Source of the DNA: Daphnia carinata
Taxonomy: Eukaryota > Arthropoda > Branchiopoda > Diplostraca > Daphniidae
Assembly: GCF_022539665.2 (NCBI RefSeq)
Contig: NC_081335.1
Location: 5,952,001 to 6,016,000, forward strand
DNA: 64,000 bases
Reading direction: 5' to 3'
Of this stretch, positions 1-10,860 are shown piece by piece. The translations under genes were made by a program, and so were the position numbers. The notes beneath the pieces were generated by a model. The model saw only the letters and a program-made list of their open reading frames with translations. It had not been told where the DNA came from and searched no databases. Numbering within the stretch: position 1 is the first letter of the stretch; every line of letters starts with the position of its first letter.

Positions 1-299
1 TCTGCAGTACTCTCTACTAGGTGGAGTTCATCGAGTTAAATTCAGGGTGCTTTGCATTCAACAGCTTCCCAAATAACTTAATATTTGAACGACTCATCCT
101 AATATAGCATTCCTATCAAAATAGAAGATAAAAACTTATGAGTTGTATTGGCTTTTAGCAGTGCCAGGTGGTGCTCTAGCAACAACCTGTTTTATTGATG
201 AATTTCATTGTTTTTGGATAGGGGTTTGCTTTTTTTGTACATCAGTCAGATTTTCGAGAACAGCATAGCATATAATACCCAGTAACTTGAATCTCAGTT
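1..299 (+). promoter_or_regulatory. Upstream region of the inverted U2 gene
   Basis: This is the reverse complement of the U2 5' flank in the other units (for example 10206-10503), with only scattered differences. It should hold the Pol II snRNA promoter (a proximal sequence element near -50), but I could not fix an exact motif by eye. No protein gene is visible. Confidence 0.5.
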
Positions 300-486
300 A
301 TCGCTTCTCGGCCTTTTGGCTAAGATCAAAGTGTAGTATCTGTTCTTATCAGCTTAATATCTGATACGGGTTCAAATGGACCCCAGAATATTAAACTGAT
401 TTTGGAATTCGGTGGGAAATCAATGCTTGCATTGATCCTGTCACGGGTTGACCCGGTATTGCAGTACCTCCGGGATCGGCTCACCC
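300..486 (+). ncRNA. U2: U2 spliceosomal snRNA, inverted left-arm copy
   Basis: The 5' end ATCGCTTCTCGGCCTTTTGG, the branch-point recognition region (GTGTAGTATCTGTTC) and the loop IV sequence GGTATTGCAGTACC are textbook U2. U2 base-pairs with the intron branch point in the spliceosome. This copy differs from the minus-strand copies mainly in stem-loops III and IV, and there the changes keep base pairing: CCCGG/CCGGG replaces CCTGG/CCAGG in stem IV. The Sm site reads ATTTTGG, one T shorter than in the other copies but still within the usual range. It may be a functional variant rather than a pseudogene. Confidence 0.93.
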
Positions 487-1128
487 TTTAAAAGGGATAT
501 CTCTATGAATGAAATAAATGTATATCTGCTCATCTTTATCACGCATCATCTTGTTGGAACTAATGATGTAACACCAATGTCTGTATATTTACATCTCATA
601 CATATTTGTCATCCCCAGTATGTCAATATTGCATCTGCAATCATGTGGCTGCTGTAGTGTTATGGTGTACCTCTTTTAGTAAGTGTCAAACATGGTTAAC
701 TAATTGCAGCCCAACGAGTTATGTTCATCTAAAAAGGACAAACTGCCTTTCAGTTCTAACTGTTAAAGTTGTCTCGATTTGAATTGATTGTTCGGTAATC
801 TGTCATGAAACATTTGTCTTACTGAATCTGTCGTTTACATCAGTTGAGCGTCTAACGAGGGTTAAACAGTGCCGTTCGCCGTCTGCTGTTGGGCGCAGAA
901 ATTTTTCGTCAAATGGAAGCATTTTTCTTCTCACCTAAGAATGGCTGTAGATTTCCTATTATTTCAACAAGAGCTTTATGGAATCGACTATGCTCAGTGG
1001 GATCTTTCGATTCTTTGCGCCATTCTATACGCAATGGCTCTTTGTTAAGCTCTTTGGTTTAGTGTGCTTCGTCAGTATTGTTTGGGTACCAAAAAACTAT
1101 GAGTTATCGTCAAGTATTCACTAAACTC
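487..1128. other. U2-U1 spacer with U1 promoter (left arm)
   Basis: This matches, in reverse complement, the spacer between U1 and U2 in R1-R4 (for example 9376-10017). The roughly 100 bp before U1 should contain its promoter. Short reading frames here recur in every unit only because the unit is repeated; I see no protein gene. Confidence 0.5.
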
Positions 1129-1292
1129 ATACTTACCTGGCTCAGAGGCAACCATGATCACTAGGGTGGTTCCTCCAGGGTGAGGCCCTACCATTGCACT
1201 TCGGATGGGCTGACCCTTGCGATTAATCCAAATGCGATTAACTCGGGAGTACAATTTTTGGTAGTGGGGGGCTGCGTTCGCGCTGTCCCCTG
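1129..1292 (+). ncRNA. U1: U1 spliceosomal snRNA, inverted left-arm copy
   Basis: It begins ATACTTACCTGG, the 5' splice-site pairing sequence, has an AATTTTTGG Sm site and ends with the GCGTTCGCGC stem-loop IV, 164 nt in all, the usual U1 length. Stem-loop I reads GATCACTAGGG instead of the GATCACGAAGG of R1, R2 and R5, so the U1-70K binding loop is altered. It pairs with 5' splice sites if expressed. Sequence identity is certain; function of this variant is doubtful. Confidence 0.92.
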
Positions 1293-1597
1293 GTTAACAG
1301 AATATATAATATCAAGTGTACCATACATCACGGGATCCTGTTCATTAGGCAGATTTGTCAGCTAAGGTATGTCATTTGATTTAATAATGTTTTATTTCTT
1401 TAAGTATAGAAATCGTCAAGGAAAATTCTAACATTTAGTTGATCATGCACAATTACTAAGTGTTTTTTATGTAGTAAACGATAAACTTGATTAATTTTCT
1501 ATTTTTTCATTTAAGGTTTCTATGCAACTATTCTTTTTCAATTTGCAAGTTTTTGTTTGAATAATATTATTTTCACGGTCAAAAGTGAAAATAGTAT
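1293..1597. other. U1 3' flank and rearranged element 5' leader
   Basis: The first 170 bp match the U1-5S spacer of the other units in reverse complement. After that the sequence turns into retrotransposon 5'-leader-like DNA, including the TATTTTCAC..GTGAAAATA hairpin, placed before the 5S fragment instead of after it. The left arm is therefore rearranged here. No gene is seen. Confidence 0.45.
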
Positions 1598-1638
1598 TAC
1601 CACGTAGAACTCTAAATTCGGTCTCTTCAGCTCCCGGA
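1598..1638 (+). pseudogene. Decayed 5S rRNA 5' half (left arm)
   Basis: It retains ACCACGTAGAACTC and CAGCTCCCGGA of the split 5S gene, with degenerate bases between. It is followed directly by the element start CGTGTTTTTTGACAG, as in the intact split copies. The first bases of 5S are missing. This marks the same target site in the inverted arm. Confidence 0.7.
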
Positions 1639-2176
1639 CGTGTTTTTTGACAGTTTTTGCCAAATTTTTTTTTCACAAACTTGAAAAATTTTGGCATTGC
1701 TGTTTTCTCTTTCAGTTAGTTTCTTTACTCTCTATTTATCTTCTGTTCTATTTTTCATATTTCAGTTAGTTTTTGTTTGAATAATATTATTTTCACTTCA
1801 AAAGTGAACAATAGTATTAAACATAATAAAATAAATTTCGTCTCTTCTTCCTATTTGTAGTCAATTTTAAAGTTTTTGCAAATTTTTTTTCAATTAGTCC
1901 CTTTAGAAATTTTCATATTTTGGTTGGAAATTTGAAACTCTTTTTCTCACTTATTATTCTTTATCTGTTTAATCTTTTTGTCAATCTTCTTGCAAAAACT
2001 GAACCTATTTATATCAATCCCTTCACCTAATCTTCACTCATTGTTACTATGTCTTCAAATGATTTAAATATATTTATAGCATTCCTTCTAAGTGCACACA
2101 CAAAAAAAACATTAAAAACAAAAAAAAAATATATATTCATCTTCACCTTAAATAATAGTAGCACCCTATTTGTAGA

Positions 2177-2821
2177 ATGGAAATAAAGAGAGAAAGAACA
2201 ATTTTCTTCAGTTTCAAAGAAGTCGAATACGTCCCTTTAGAAATTGAAATACATCGTTGGTTTATGGGTTTGGGAATAGTTGATGATCAACTGACGGTAA
2301 TCGACTTACATTACCATACCAAGCAAGTAGTAGCCAAATTTAAAACCCAAGATCTTTTTGATAATTTTTTACAAAAACGTGCAAAAGGAATATTATATGA
2401 AAAAAATGGGAAAATATATCAAATCCCTGTAATTGTTGCTGGGAGTCCGTGGAAAAAAATTCAGGTTAAGTATGTCCCATGGACGAAATGGACTTCAAAT
2501 ATATTTATACAGCATTCGAGCAATATGGGACTACTTAAATTAAGGGGATTGAATTGGGAAAAGCCAAGACTTAGATCTATTGAAAACCCAATGGAAGAAA
2601 AGTTATTTCGTTTGGAAATGATGATCCATAAAAACATACCTTCATTTATTACAATTATGGGAATAAGATTTTCAGTGGTCTTATACAGAATAAACAGAAT
2701 TAAAACATGTGCTGACATCTGTCTACAAAATCAACATGAAGCTCAACCCCTAAGGCAAAAGGACACTTTAGCCATTGTTACTTTATCATTCAACCATAAT
2801 AATACAGAAAACAGTGAATAA
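2177..2821 (+). pseudogene. ORF1 remnant of the left-arm element
   Basis: The N-terminal part (MEIKRERTIFFSFKEVEYVP and on) is almost identical to ORF1 of elements B and C. From about residue 100 the frame departs through indels, and the CCHC knuckle is reduced to a partly recognisable CADICLQNQHEA. ORF1 proteins of this class bind element RNA. This one is non-functional. Confidence 0.8.
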
Positions 2822-3519
2822 CATACCAACAGTCACAGATTGAAATAGAGCACATTTTAAAAATTTAATTATTTAACAACCCAAAAGAAATTTCAAAGAC
2901 ACAAATTTTTTATTCCCTTCTCAAAATTTCAAAAGTGATGAAAAACTTATTACCTGGATAAACTCAATGAGAAGGTGAAAAAAAAGAAAATAAATAATCA
3001 ATGTTGGAGAAAACAGATGGATTCAAAGTGATTCAACTTTTAGATTCTAATGGAAAATCTAGAAGCTGAATATGGATGTAAAAATAAGCAGAAAAACATT
3101 TAAATTTTACTTTCAGTGAAAGGTAATGCTAAATCTAGAAGGGAAGAAGAACAAATGGAAAATATTTTGGAAAAAATACCAACACTTTATGAATTCCAAA
3201 AACTTTTCACACAATTTTGGGATTTTCCATGCAAAACAAAAGAAGCAAGACTAAACGAAATGGTGGGAAAAAAAAAAAGAAAACTTCAAACGGCATTATA
3301 TGCACACAACTATTCAAAAAAAAATTAAAGGAACTCAAACAAAATTTAAATGTCATGTCGCCAAAGGTTCACCAAGGACAAAATGAAGATTCCTTTTAAA
3401 ATCGAAAATAAAAAATATGTACATAAAAGAAAACAAGGAAGAAAATGGAACCATTAAATTTCTCGGGCTAAGATAATGTGTGGCAAATCATAGGCCCCGG
3501 AAAAAATAATTGAAGAGAA

Positions 3520-4814
3520 TGGATTTTAACAAAAAACCCAGATGTGTCACCAAAAAAGTTTGAAATACAACGTTTATTTCTCGATGACAAGAAAATCCTA
3601 AACAATGTTCAAATAAACCATGAATGTTGATGGAAATTATAGAGGAAGTCTGGATGGACAAAAGTCACCAGGAATAGATGCCTATTGAATTTACAAAATT
3701 TGGCCTTCCTCGAAGAAATAACAATGTTGAACCATGTAGAAATATCGACTCCCAGAAAAACAAGGAATTCAGAAGGAAGCAGGAAAACAAGTTATGGAGA
3801 AAGTGTGACTACAAAATTTTAGCAAAAATATTTAAAACACAATTTGCACGATGTCAAGAACAAACAGGAGGGTTCAAGGACATTAGTCAAAATTTAGCAA
3901 AATATCGTTATAGAATGGACACAAACAAGTTTAGATTTCGAAAAATGCATATGACATGGTAGAAGATTTTTTATCAAAAATGTCGGTTTAACCAAATATT
4001 TATTGAAATATAAAACTTCTAGAAAATCGTCAAGCAAGGTGTATGTAAATGGGAAATGGAAAAAAACATTAAACTTATAGGGGTAAAAAAGGCCCATTAG
4101 CAATGTTTTTTATATAATTTTTTTTTTTTTTAGCAACTGAATATGGTCTAGAATAATGACGTATCTATTTTTATACATTTTGATGATTTATCAACTTTCT
4201 ATTGAAGATTTCAAAGAACCAAAAAAAAGAAATTAATTTAATAAAACTAGGAAGTTTTAAGGAAAAAAATTTGCCTTTAACGTAAAAAACAATAAAAAGC
4301 TGGGACATGGCACCAAGACATCGAATCCACCATCACAAAAACTGTGCTCATTTACTGGCAATTTTGAAACTAACGTTTTAACAGACGCTCCAACAAAAAG
4401 TTGCATTCTTTAAATTTTATCCCAAAATTTTATCATTTTGATTTTATTACAGAAAAATAAGCAGCTTGGACAAACAATAATGTTGAAATGCAGAAAATAT
4501 AAGAGGTGGATTAAGCCTTCCGGAAACAAAGTATGAATCCCTATTTTTAAAATCAATTTATACAGAATTAACAAAGATAGTAAATGAAAACGGAAAATTA
4601 TTGGATAGGCTCATAAGAAAAGGCTAGACCAAATAGTTTCTTGAAACCCCAAAATTAATAACTGAATTAAGGGAGAATTATATAGAGACATTTTAAAAAT
4701 TTTTAAAATTTTAACCCAATTAAAATTTTTATCGCCTCAGCAAAGGAGTTTAAACCTTTTTTTACAAATACACAATGCCCTTCCAACAAAAGACAACTTA
4801 TCATAAAATTTGCA
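3520..4814 (+). pseudogene. ORF2 reverse-transcriptase remnants (left arm)
   Basis: Disconnected pieces of the ORF2 RT region can be picked out: NPDV/HQK at the start, KSPGIDA, DYKILAKIFK, EQTGGFKDISQNLAKYR, LDF-EK-AYDMV, and near 4.75 kb the counterpart of the QRE..LFLQIHNALPTKD stretch. Many small deletions separate them. The catalytic FVDD motif is not intact. Confidence 0.7.
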
Positions 4815-4830
4815 ACAAAATTTTTTCTCA
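4800..4830. other. Head-to-head inversion junction
   Basis: Plus-strand ORF2 sequence ends and minus-strand ORF2 sequence of element A begins within a few bases. The two arms are not cut at the same ORF2 position. The right arm keeps roughly 190 bp with no partner on the left, so the palindrome has an asymmetric centre. Confidence 0.8.
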
Positions 4831-7800
4831 TAAATATTATTTATGCGCCTTTGTATTAATTTGACTGATGGCCTAGTAGTCTTACATTGAAATAAATGGA
4901 GTAAATTTTCTTCTTCTTCACATTGATCACACTTTGCTGAAACTAATTGTTTGCATTTTATAAGTCTATCTTTTGTTGGAAGAGCATTATGTATTTGTAA
5001 AAAAAGGTGTTCTCTTTGCTGAGGCGATAAAAATTTTTGTTTTAACGCCTTAAAAGCTGGTTTAAAATTGGTTCCTGGATTTTTCAAAATAATTTTTGGT
5101 TGCTGGCATTCTTTTAAAATTAGAACACTATATATTTCTTTGGTTGTTGTACACTGGTTTATTGTTAATATTTTACTTAATTCGGTTATTAATTTTGGGG
5201 TTTCCCTTAAGAAAGCTGGAGTAATTTCACTATTTGGTCCTATTTTTACTGGGAATATATTTCTTAATTTGAGCCCTATCCAATATTTGAGCAATTTTCC
5301 GTTTTCATTTACTGGTTCTTTTGTTAATTCTCCTAAAATTGATTTTAAAAATAGGGATTCATACTTTGTTTTAACGTTCAGAAGGCTTAATCCGCCTTCT
5401 GTTATATTTTGGTAAAGTTCTTTTTTTGCAAGTGATTCAAATTTGTGTTGCCAAATGAATGTTTGTCCAAGCTGCTGAATTTTTTCTGTGTAAAATTTGG
5501 GTATTGGTAAAATCTTTGCAAAATGATAAAATTTTGGGCATATAAAATTATTAAAGAATGCAACTTTTTGCTGGAGCGTCAGTACCCTGTTGAAAGTACC
5601 ATGGAGGCTCTGCTTAATTTTTGCCAGCAAATTAGCACAGTTTTTGTGAGTGGTGGATTCAATGTCTTGATACCATTCAATTCCGAGCATTTTTATTGAA
5701 TCTTTTTCTACTATCCACGTTAAAGGCAAATTTTGTTCCTTATTCCAACTCCCTAGTTTTATTAAATTAGATTTATTTTTACTTATTTTTGAGTTGGTTG
5801 CTTGCTCGAAATCTTCAATACAAAGTTCTAAATTCATGAAATCATCGTTATTTTGTATAAAAACGGATACGTCATCTACGAAGGCATTGATTAGGTGTTT
5901 AGAGTTTGCGATTAGAGTTGGTTGAATTTTTGTTTTGATGGAAATTAAAAATGGCTCGATAAAAATTATATAAAGAAACATTGCTAATGGGCAGCCTTGT
6001 CTTACACCTCTTTTTAAATTAATGTTTTTTCCCATTTCTCCATTTACATACACCTTGCTTGACGATTTTTCGTACAGGGTTTGTATATTTCTAATAAAAA
6101 TTCGGTTAAACCCCATTTTTGATAAAACGTCATATAAAAAGGTACGATCTACCATATCATATGCCTTTTCGAAGTCTAGACTAATTATTGCCATACCTTT
6201 TTCTCTTATATTGCCGCCTTTGTAAGTATCCTGGGTTGAAAACCATTCTATAATATTTCGATATGTTGCTAAATTTTGACTAATGTCCCTGTTTGCTAAT
6301 CCTCCTGTTTGTTCTTGACATATTATGTAAGGTAAAATTTTTTTAGTCTTAATGTTATAATTTTTGCTAAAATTTTGTAGTCGGAGCATAAAAGGCTAAT
6401 AGGTCTCCAATTACTTAAAATTTTCCTGCTTCCTCCTTTGTGCAGTAAAGTAATAATTCCTGTTGTCTGGGTTTCGCTAAGTTCCTCGATATCTAATACA
6501 TGGTTGAACAACATTGTTATTTCTTCTTTTAACCAAGGCCATATTTTTCTGTAAAATTCGATAGGTAACCCATCTATTCCTGGTGATTTATTTTGTGGCA
6601 TGGTTTCAATGGCATTCCAGACTTCATCCTCCGTGATTTTTTTTACTAGTTCAACATTCATGTCCTGGCTTACTTGAACATTTAAATTGTTTAGGATTTT
6701 CTTCCTTTTCACTGGGTTGTGGTTATTAAGAGAAAATAAACGTTCGTAAGATAAAAATATTTTTTGGTGTACATCTGGGTTTTTTGTTAAAAATCCATTC
6801 TCTTCCAATTCAGTAATTATTCTGCTTTCTCCATTTGTTTTTTCCTTAATTAGATTGGCCACACTAATGGTTTCGTTACCGATGAGAAAGTTTAATTTTC
6901 CCCTAATCTTCTTCCCTTGTTCTTCTTTTATGTACATATTTTTTAAAACATTTTTTAAAAAGTAATAATCTTCGAAGTTATTTTGTCCTTGGTCTATCTC
7001 AGCCTTTACTTGATCTAGACATTTCATATAGAAATTTTTCTTTGAGTTCCTTTCTTTCCATTTATTTTTTGAATACTGTGTGCATATAATTTTGAAGTTG
7101 TCTTTTATTTCTCTTTCCCACCATTGTAATATACTCCTGTACTCTTGCTTCTTTTGTTTTGCATTTAAAATAAAATTTTCTAAAACTTTTTGGAATTCTG
7201 GGTCATACAGTATACTGGTATTCAATTTCCATAGCAGTTTCTTCTTCCTCTGTTCCTCTATTCTCCCATCTAGATCAAGCATTACTGCTTGATGGTCACT
7301 AAATGTAAAATTTAAATGTTTGCATTCTTGGATATTGTCTTTATTTTTACATTGCACATATATTCTATCAATTCTAGATTTTCCATTAGGACTTATAAAA
7401 GTAAAAGCATTGGTTATTGGGTATTTGAATCTGTAAGCATCTATTAGTTTTAGTCTTTCTACAAGGTTTTTCAGTTGATTATTTATTTTCTTTTTTTCAC
7501 CTTCCCTATCTCTTGGATCAATTATACTGTTAAAATCTCCTAAAATAATAAGTTGTTCATCACTAGCTTTCAGAAATTTGGGAAGTGTCAGTAGAAAAAA
7601 TTTATGTCTGTTTGTTGCTGTTTCGTTTTGGGTTGGAGCATAAATATTTACAATAATTAAATTTTTAAAATGTGCTCTTATAATTCTCCCATCTGCTGCC
7701 TTTTCTATGTTAATTAATTCTAGCTGTTTTCTGTATAATATTATGGTTCCTGATCTTTTGTTTTCAACATTATTGTTGATTATCGCAATAAAATCTGTAT

Positions 7801-7939
7801 GAAGTTCTGGGATTTCGTCAATGTTAGTTTCTTGTAAGGCTAAGATGTCAGGCTTGTTTTTTATTATAAATTGGTTTAAAAATTCTTTTTTATTCTTTGA
7901 TTTAAGACCGTTGATATTTAATGTAATTATTCTAACCAT
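4815..7939 (-). pseudogene. ORF2 of element A (APE endonuclease + RT), frameshifted
   Basis: The start MVRIITLNINGL opens an APE-type endonuclease with LQETN, IYAPT, LGDFNSIID, SRIDRIYVQ and SDHQAVML motifs. RT motifs follow: KSPGIDGLP, NWRPISLLC, LDFEKAYDMVDR, RQGCPLAMF and the catalytic FVDDVSVF. A C-terminal C-X2-C-X7-H-X3-C finger is kept. A run of 7 T near 6.34 kb (8 T in C and D) shifts the frame between the RT fingers and palm, and the last part is lost at the inversion junction. Apart from these two defects the frame is clean. The family nicks target DNA and reverse-transcribes its RNA there. Confidence 0.88.
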
Positions 7940-7973
7940 ATGTTTAATAAAAAAAAAAAAACAGGGTTTTTTA

Positions 7974-8880
7974 CTATAAAAAAGGGGTAAGGTTTGGCTC
8001 TAAGAATTCTGGCTCTTCTTCTTCCATTGCATTTTCTTTGTTTGTGTCTAACTGGTTTTTGGTACAATTTTGAAATTCCTCTATTCCCCCTGTAAGTAGT
8101 CCTGCAAATTGTGTTTTATCTGATATCGCCTCACTTTCTTTTGTCGCTTCTGATTCGTTTATTTTAAGTTCTTGTTCTTCATGAGTAGACTGACAAAAAT
8201 TGTATTCCTTTCTACTACTCTCCATCTCCTCTATAATTTCCATACATGGTTTTTGCATCATGGAGCATAAGTCGTCATCGGTGTCTTGTATTTCAATACT
8301 ATTACTTTCTTCATTATTTTTTCCGGGGCCTATGATTTGAGTTACATTATCTTCCCAAGGAAATCCGCTGGTTCCATTTTTCCTATTTTCTCCGTCTTCC
8401 TTATTTTCGCATGGAATCTCATTTCTTTTAGTGAACCTTTGGCGACATGTATTTAAATTTGGTTTTAATTTTTTGAGTTGTCTTCGATTCCCTGTACTTA
8501 TCAATTTCGTTTGCCCTTTTATTTCGTTTCTTTCTGATTCCTTTACTTTCCCAAAATATTTTCCATTTGCTTCTTCCTTCGATCCTTTACGCCCTCGCTT
8601 TTTCTGCTGTTTCCATTCAGCTTCATCTCCAGAATCTGTTGAATCACTTCCACTGTCTTCTCCAACATCACTGTGCTCATGTTTTCCGGTATTTTTTACA
8701 CTTTCGGCATCCTTGACTATTTCTTTCAGCGTTCTAATGGCTAATGTGACTGCAGGACTACTTCCTAAAGCTTGGCTGTAGGTCCTTTTGCCTCCATCAC
8801 AGTTTCGAGCTTCATGTTGATCAGAGTCACATCTGGCACATGTTTTAATCTGTCCTGTATAAGTAACTGAAAATCTTATT
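7974..8880 (-). pseudogene. ORF1 C-terminal part of element A
   Basis: Only the C-terminal two thirds remain, starting just before the CCHC knuckle CARCDSDQHEARNC and running through the acidic, low-complexity tail to the same stop as in B-D. The open frame runs on upstream into antisense 5S and spacer DNA, which is chance and not a fusion gene. Confidence 0.8.
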
Positions 8881-8882
8881 CC

Positions 8883-8931
8883 CCCGGGAGCTGACGAGAC
8901 CGGGTGAGTTCTACGTGGTATGGCCGTTGAC
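8883..8931 (-). pseudogene. 5S rRNA 5' half (R1), split by element A
   Basis: This is nucleotides 1-49 of the split-type 5S gene (GTCAACGGCCATACCACGTA to CAGCTCCCGG). The internal control region of 5S lies after nt 50 and is missing, so it cannot be a working Pol III gene. Confidence 0.9.
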
Positions 8932-9211
8932 ACTTTCGACCGTAAAGGTAACAACGTCTGTTTCGTTGCAAATTGTGTAGTTGCAGTCACCTTAAAAATC
9001 CTCTAGCTTAGCGCTTGGGCCTCGTTTACTACATATAAAAACACTTAGTAATTGTGCATGATCAACTAAATGTTAGAATTTTCCTTGACGATTTCTATAC
9101 TTAAAGAAATAAAACATTATTAAATCAAATGACATACCTTAACTGACAAATCTGCCTAATGAACAGGATCCCGTGATGTATGGTACACTTGATATTATAG
9201 GTTCTGCTTAT
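8932..9211. other. 5S-U1 spacer (R1)
   Basis: This is about 280 bp between the 5S 5' end and the U1 3' end, nearly identical in all units. It contains the 5S 5' flank on one side and the U1 3' processing region on the other. No further gene is visible. Confidence 0.4.
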
Positions 9212-9375
9212 CAGGGAACGGCGCGAACGCAGTCCCCCACTACCAAAAATTGTACTCCCGAGTTAACCGCATTTGGGTTAATCGCAAGGGTCAGCCCGAC
9301 CGTAGTGCAATGGAAGGGCCTCGCCCTGGAGGAACCACCTTCGTGATCATGGTTGCCTCTGAGCCAGGTAAGTAT
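9212..9375 (-). ncRNA. U1: U1 snRNA (R1)
   Basis: It has the ATACTTACCTGG 5' end, AATTTTTGG Sm site and canonical loop I GATCACGAAGG. Stem III uses a C:G pair (TTAACC/GGTTAA) where R2-R4 use T:A (TTAATC/GATTAA), a compensated change. The 3' stem-loop IV differs from the rest (GGAACGGCGC on + instead of GGGACAGCGC), which weakens that stem. U1 recognises 5' splice sites. It is probably transcribed by Pol II from the 9376-9450 flank. Confidence 0.95.
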
Positions 9376-10017
9376 GAGTTTAGTGAATACTTGACGATAA
9401 CTCATAGTTTTTTGGTACCCAAACAATACTGACGAAGCACACTAAACCAAAGAGCTTAACAAAGAGCCATTGCGTATAGAATGGCGCAAAGAATCGAAAG
9501 ATCCCACTGAGCATAGTCGATTCCATAAAGCTCTTGTTGAAATAATAGGAAATCTACAGCCATTCTTAGGTGAGAAGAAAAATGCTTCCATTTGACGAAA
9601 AATTTCTGCGCCCAACAGCAGACGGCGAACGGCACTGTTTAACCCTCGTTAGACGCTCAACTGATGTAAACGACAGATTCAGTAAGACAAATGTTTCATG
9701 ACAGATTACCGAACAATCAATTCAAATCGAGACAACTTTAACAGTTAGAACTGAAAGGCAGTTTGTCCTTTTTAGATGAACATAACTCGTTGGGCTGCAA
9801 TTAGTTAACCATGTTTGACACTTACTAAAAGAGGTACACCATAACACTACAGCAGCCACATGATTGCAGATGCAATATTGACATACTGGGGATGACAAAT
9901 ATGTATGAGATGTAAATATACAGACATTGGTGTTACATCATTAGTTCCAACAAGATGATGCGTGATAAAGATGAGCAGATATACATTTATTTCATTCATA
10001 GAGATATCCCTTTTAAA
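9376..10017. other. U1 promoter and U1-U2 spacer (R1)
   Basis: The first 100 bp lie upstream of U1 and are nearly invariant between units, as expected of an snRNA promoter. The rest is the 3' flank of U2. I see no protein gene; short frames recur because the unit recurs. Confidence 0.45.
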
Positions 10018-10205
10018 GGGGAAGCCGATCCTGGAAGTACTGCAATACCAGGTCAACTCGTGGCGGGGGCTATGCAAGCACAGCGTTCCCACCGATTTTC
10101 AAAAATCAGTTTAATATTCTGGGGTCCATTTGAACCCGTATCAGATATTAAGCTGATAAGAACAGATACTACACTTTGATCTTAGCCAAAAGGCCGAGAA
10201 GCGAT
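10018..10205 (-). ncRNA. U2: U2 snRNA (R1)
   Basis: It has all U2 landmarks: ATCGCTTCTCGGCCTTTTGG start, the GTAGTATCTGTTC branch-point region, an Sm site ATTTTTG, and the GGTATTGCAGTAC loop IV. It is 188 nt, the usual length. Its 3' end reads GGCTTCCCC, whereas R2-R4 read GGCTTCTCC. Confidence 0.96.
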
Positions 10206-10860
10206 AACTGAGATTCAAGTTACTGGGTATTATATGCTATGCTGTTCTCGAAAATCTGACTGATGTACAAAAAAGCAAACCCCTATCCAAAAACAATGAA
10301 ATTCATCAATAAAACAGGTTGTTGCTAGAGCACCACCTGGCACTGCTAAAAGCCAATACAACTCATAAGTTTTTATCTTCTATTTTGATAGGAATGCTAT
10401 ATTAGGATGAGTCGTTCAAATATTAAGTTATTTGGGAAGCTGTTGAATGCAAAGCACCCTGAATTTAAGTCGATGAACTCCACCTAGTAGAGAGTACTGC
10501 AGACTTTAAACTGCCTATTAAACAGACAGAGGAAGGTGTTAGTTAGAAACTTGGTAAAACGTTTTGTACGTAGCTCAAATCCACGGTAGACGAAACGCGG
10601 CAATATTTACAACTAAATTAAGGTTACACAGACAGAAAACCTAACAGCATTAAACAATGTTACATGAACCCAATAATGGACGACACCCATCTAAATACTA
10701 TGCCCCCGAATGTGTAAAATTCTCATTAAAAGTGCCCAAGGTTTCATTACTGAAATCTAAACATGGGTGCATTAGCAATTTCGACATCGATTATGATGTA
10801 ATGGAGTTCGACGGGTTTACGTATGCCAGTAAATTCATTTCTTTTTGGGTTGTTTAAATA
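10206..10860. other. U2 promoter and U2-U3 spacer (R1)
   Basis: The 300 bp next to U2 match the left-arm start in reverse complement, so conservation extends at least that far upstream. The rest is the U3 3' flank. A 66-codon open frame at 10657-10857 recurs unchanged in all units, but the repeat identity explains that and nothing marks it as coding. Confidence 0.45.

Larger units (their letters stand above)
1639..4814 (+). mobile_element. Degraded 5S-targeting non-LTR retrotransposon (left arm)
   Basis: This is a plus-strand relative of elements A-D. The 5' leader and about the first 300 bp of ORF1 are well preserved. After that the copy is riddled with deletions: most of ORF1 and nearly all of the endonuclease are missing, and the RT region survives as short recognisable pieces. 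It ends at the head-to-head junction near 4.81 kb, within the C-terminal part of ORF2. It is either an old decaying copy or a poorly assembled inverted arm. Confidence 0.75.
4815..8883 (-). mobile_element. Element A: 5S-inserted Tx1-like retrotransposon, truncated at both ends
   Basis: It reads leftwards from the 5S 5' half at 8.88 kb. The 5' end is truncated inside ORF1, just upstream of the CCHC knuckle, and abuts 5S at the same 5S position (nt 48-49) as the full-length copies. The 3' end is lost at the inversion junction. Because the 5' truncation is unique to this copy while the target position is shared, A may be an independent insertion at the same site. Confidence 0.88.

Noticed and set aside
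5068-5415. 115-codon plus-strand frame inside ORF2, repeated in all elements
   Set aside because: It is the shadow of the RT C-terminal region on the other strand.
8870-8990. Apparent fusion of ORF1 to a new N-terminus in element A
   Set aside because: The N-terminal part is antisense 5S and spacer DNA; the reading frame is open by chance.
9955-10179. Open frames antisense to U1, U2 and SRP RNA
   Set aside because: They overlap well-identified structural RNAs and have no protein features.
10657-10857. A 66-codon open frame conserved in all units
   Set aside because: The whole unit is near identical between copies, so conservation carries no coding signal. The frame lies between the U2 promoter and the U3 3' end and has no domain.
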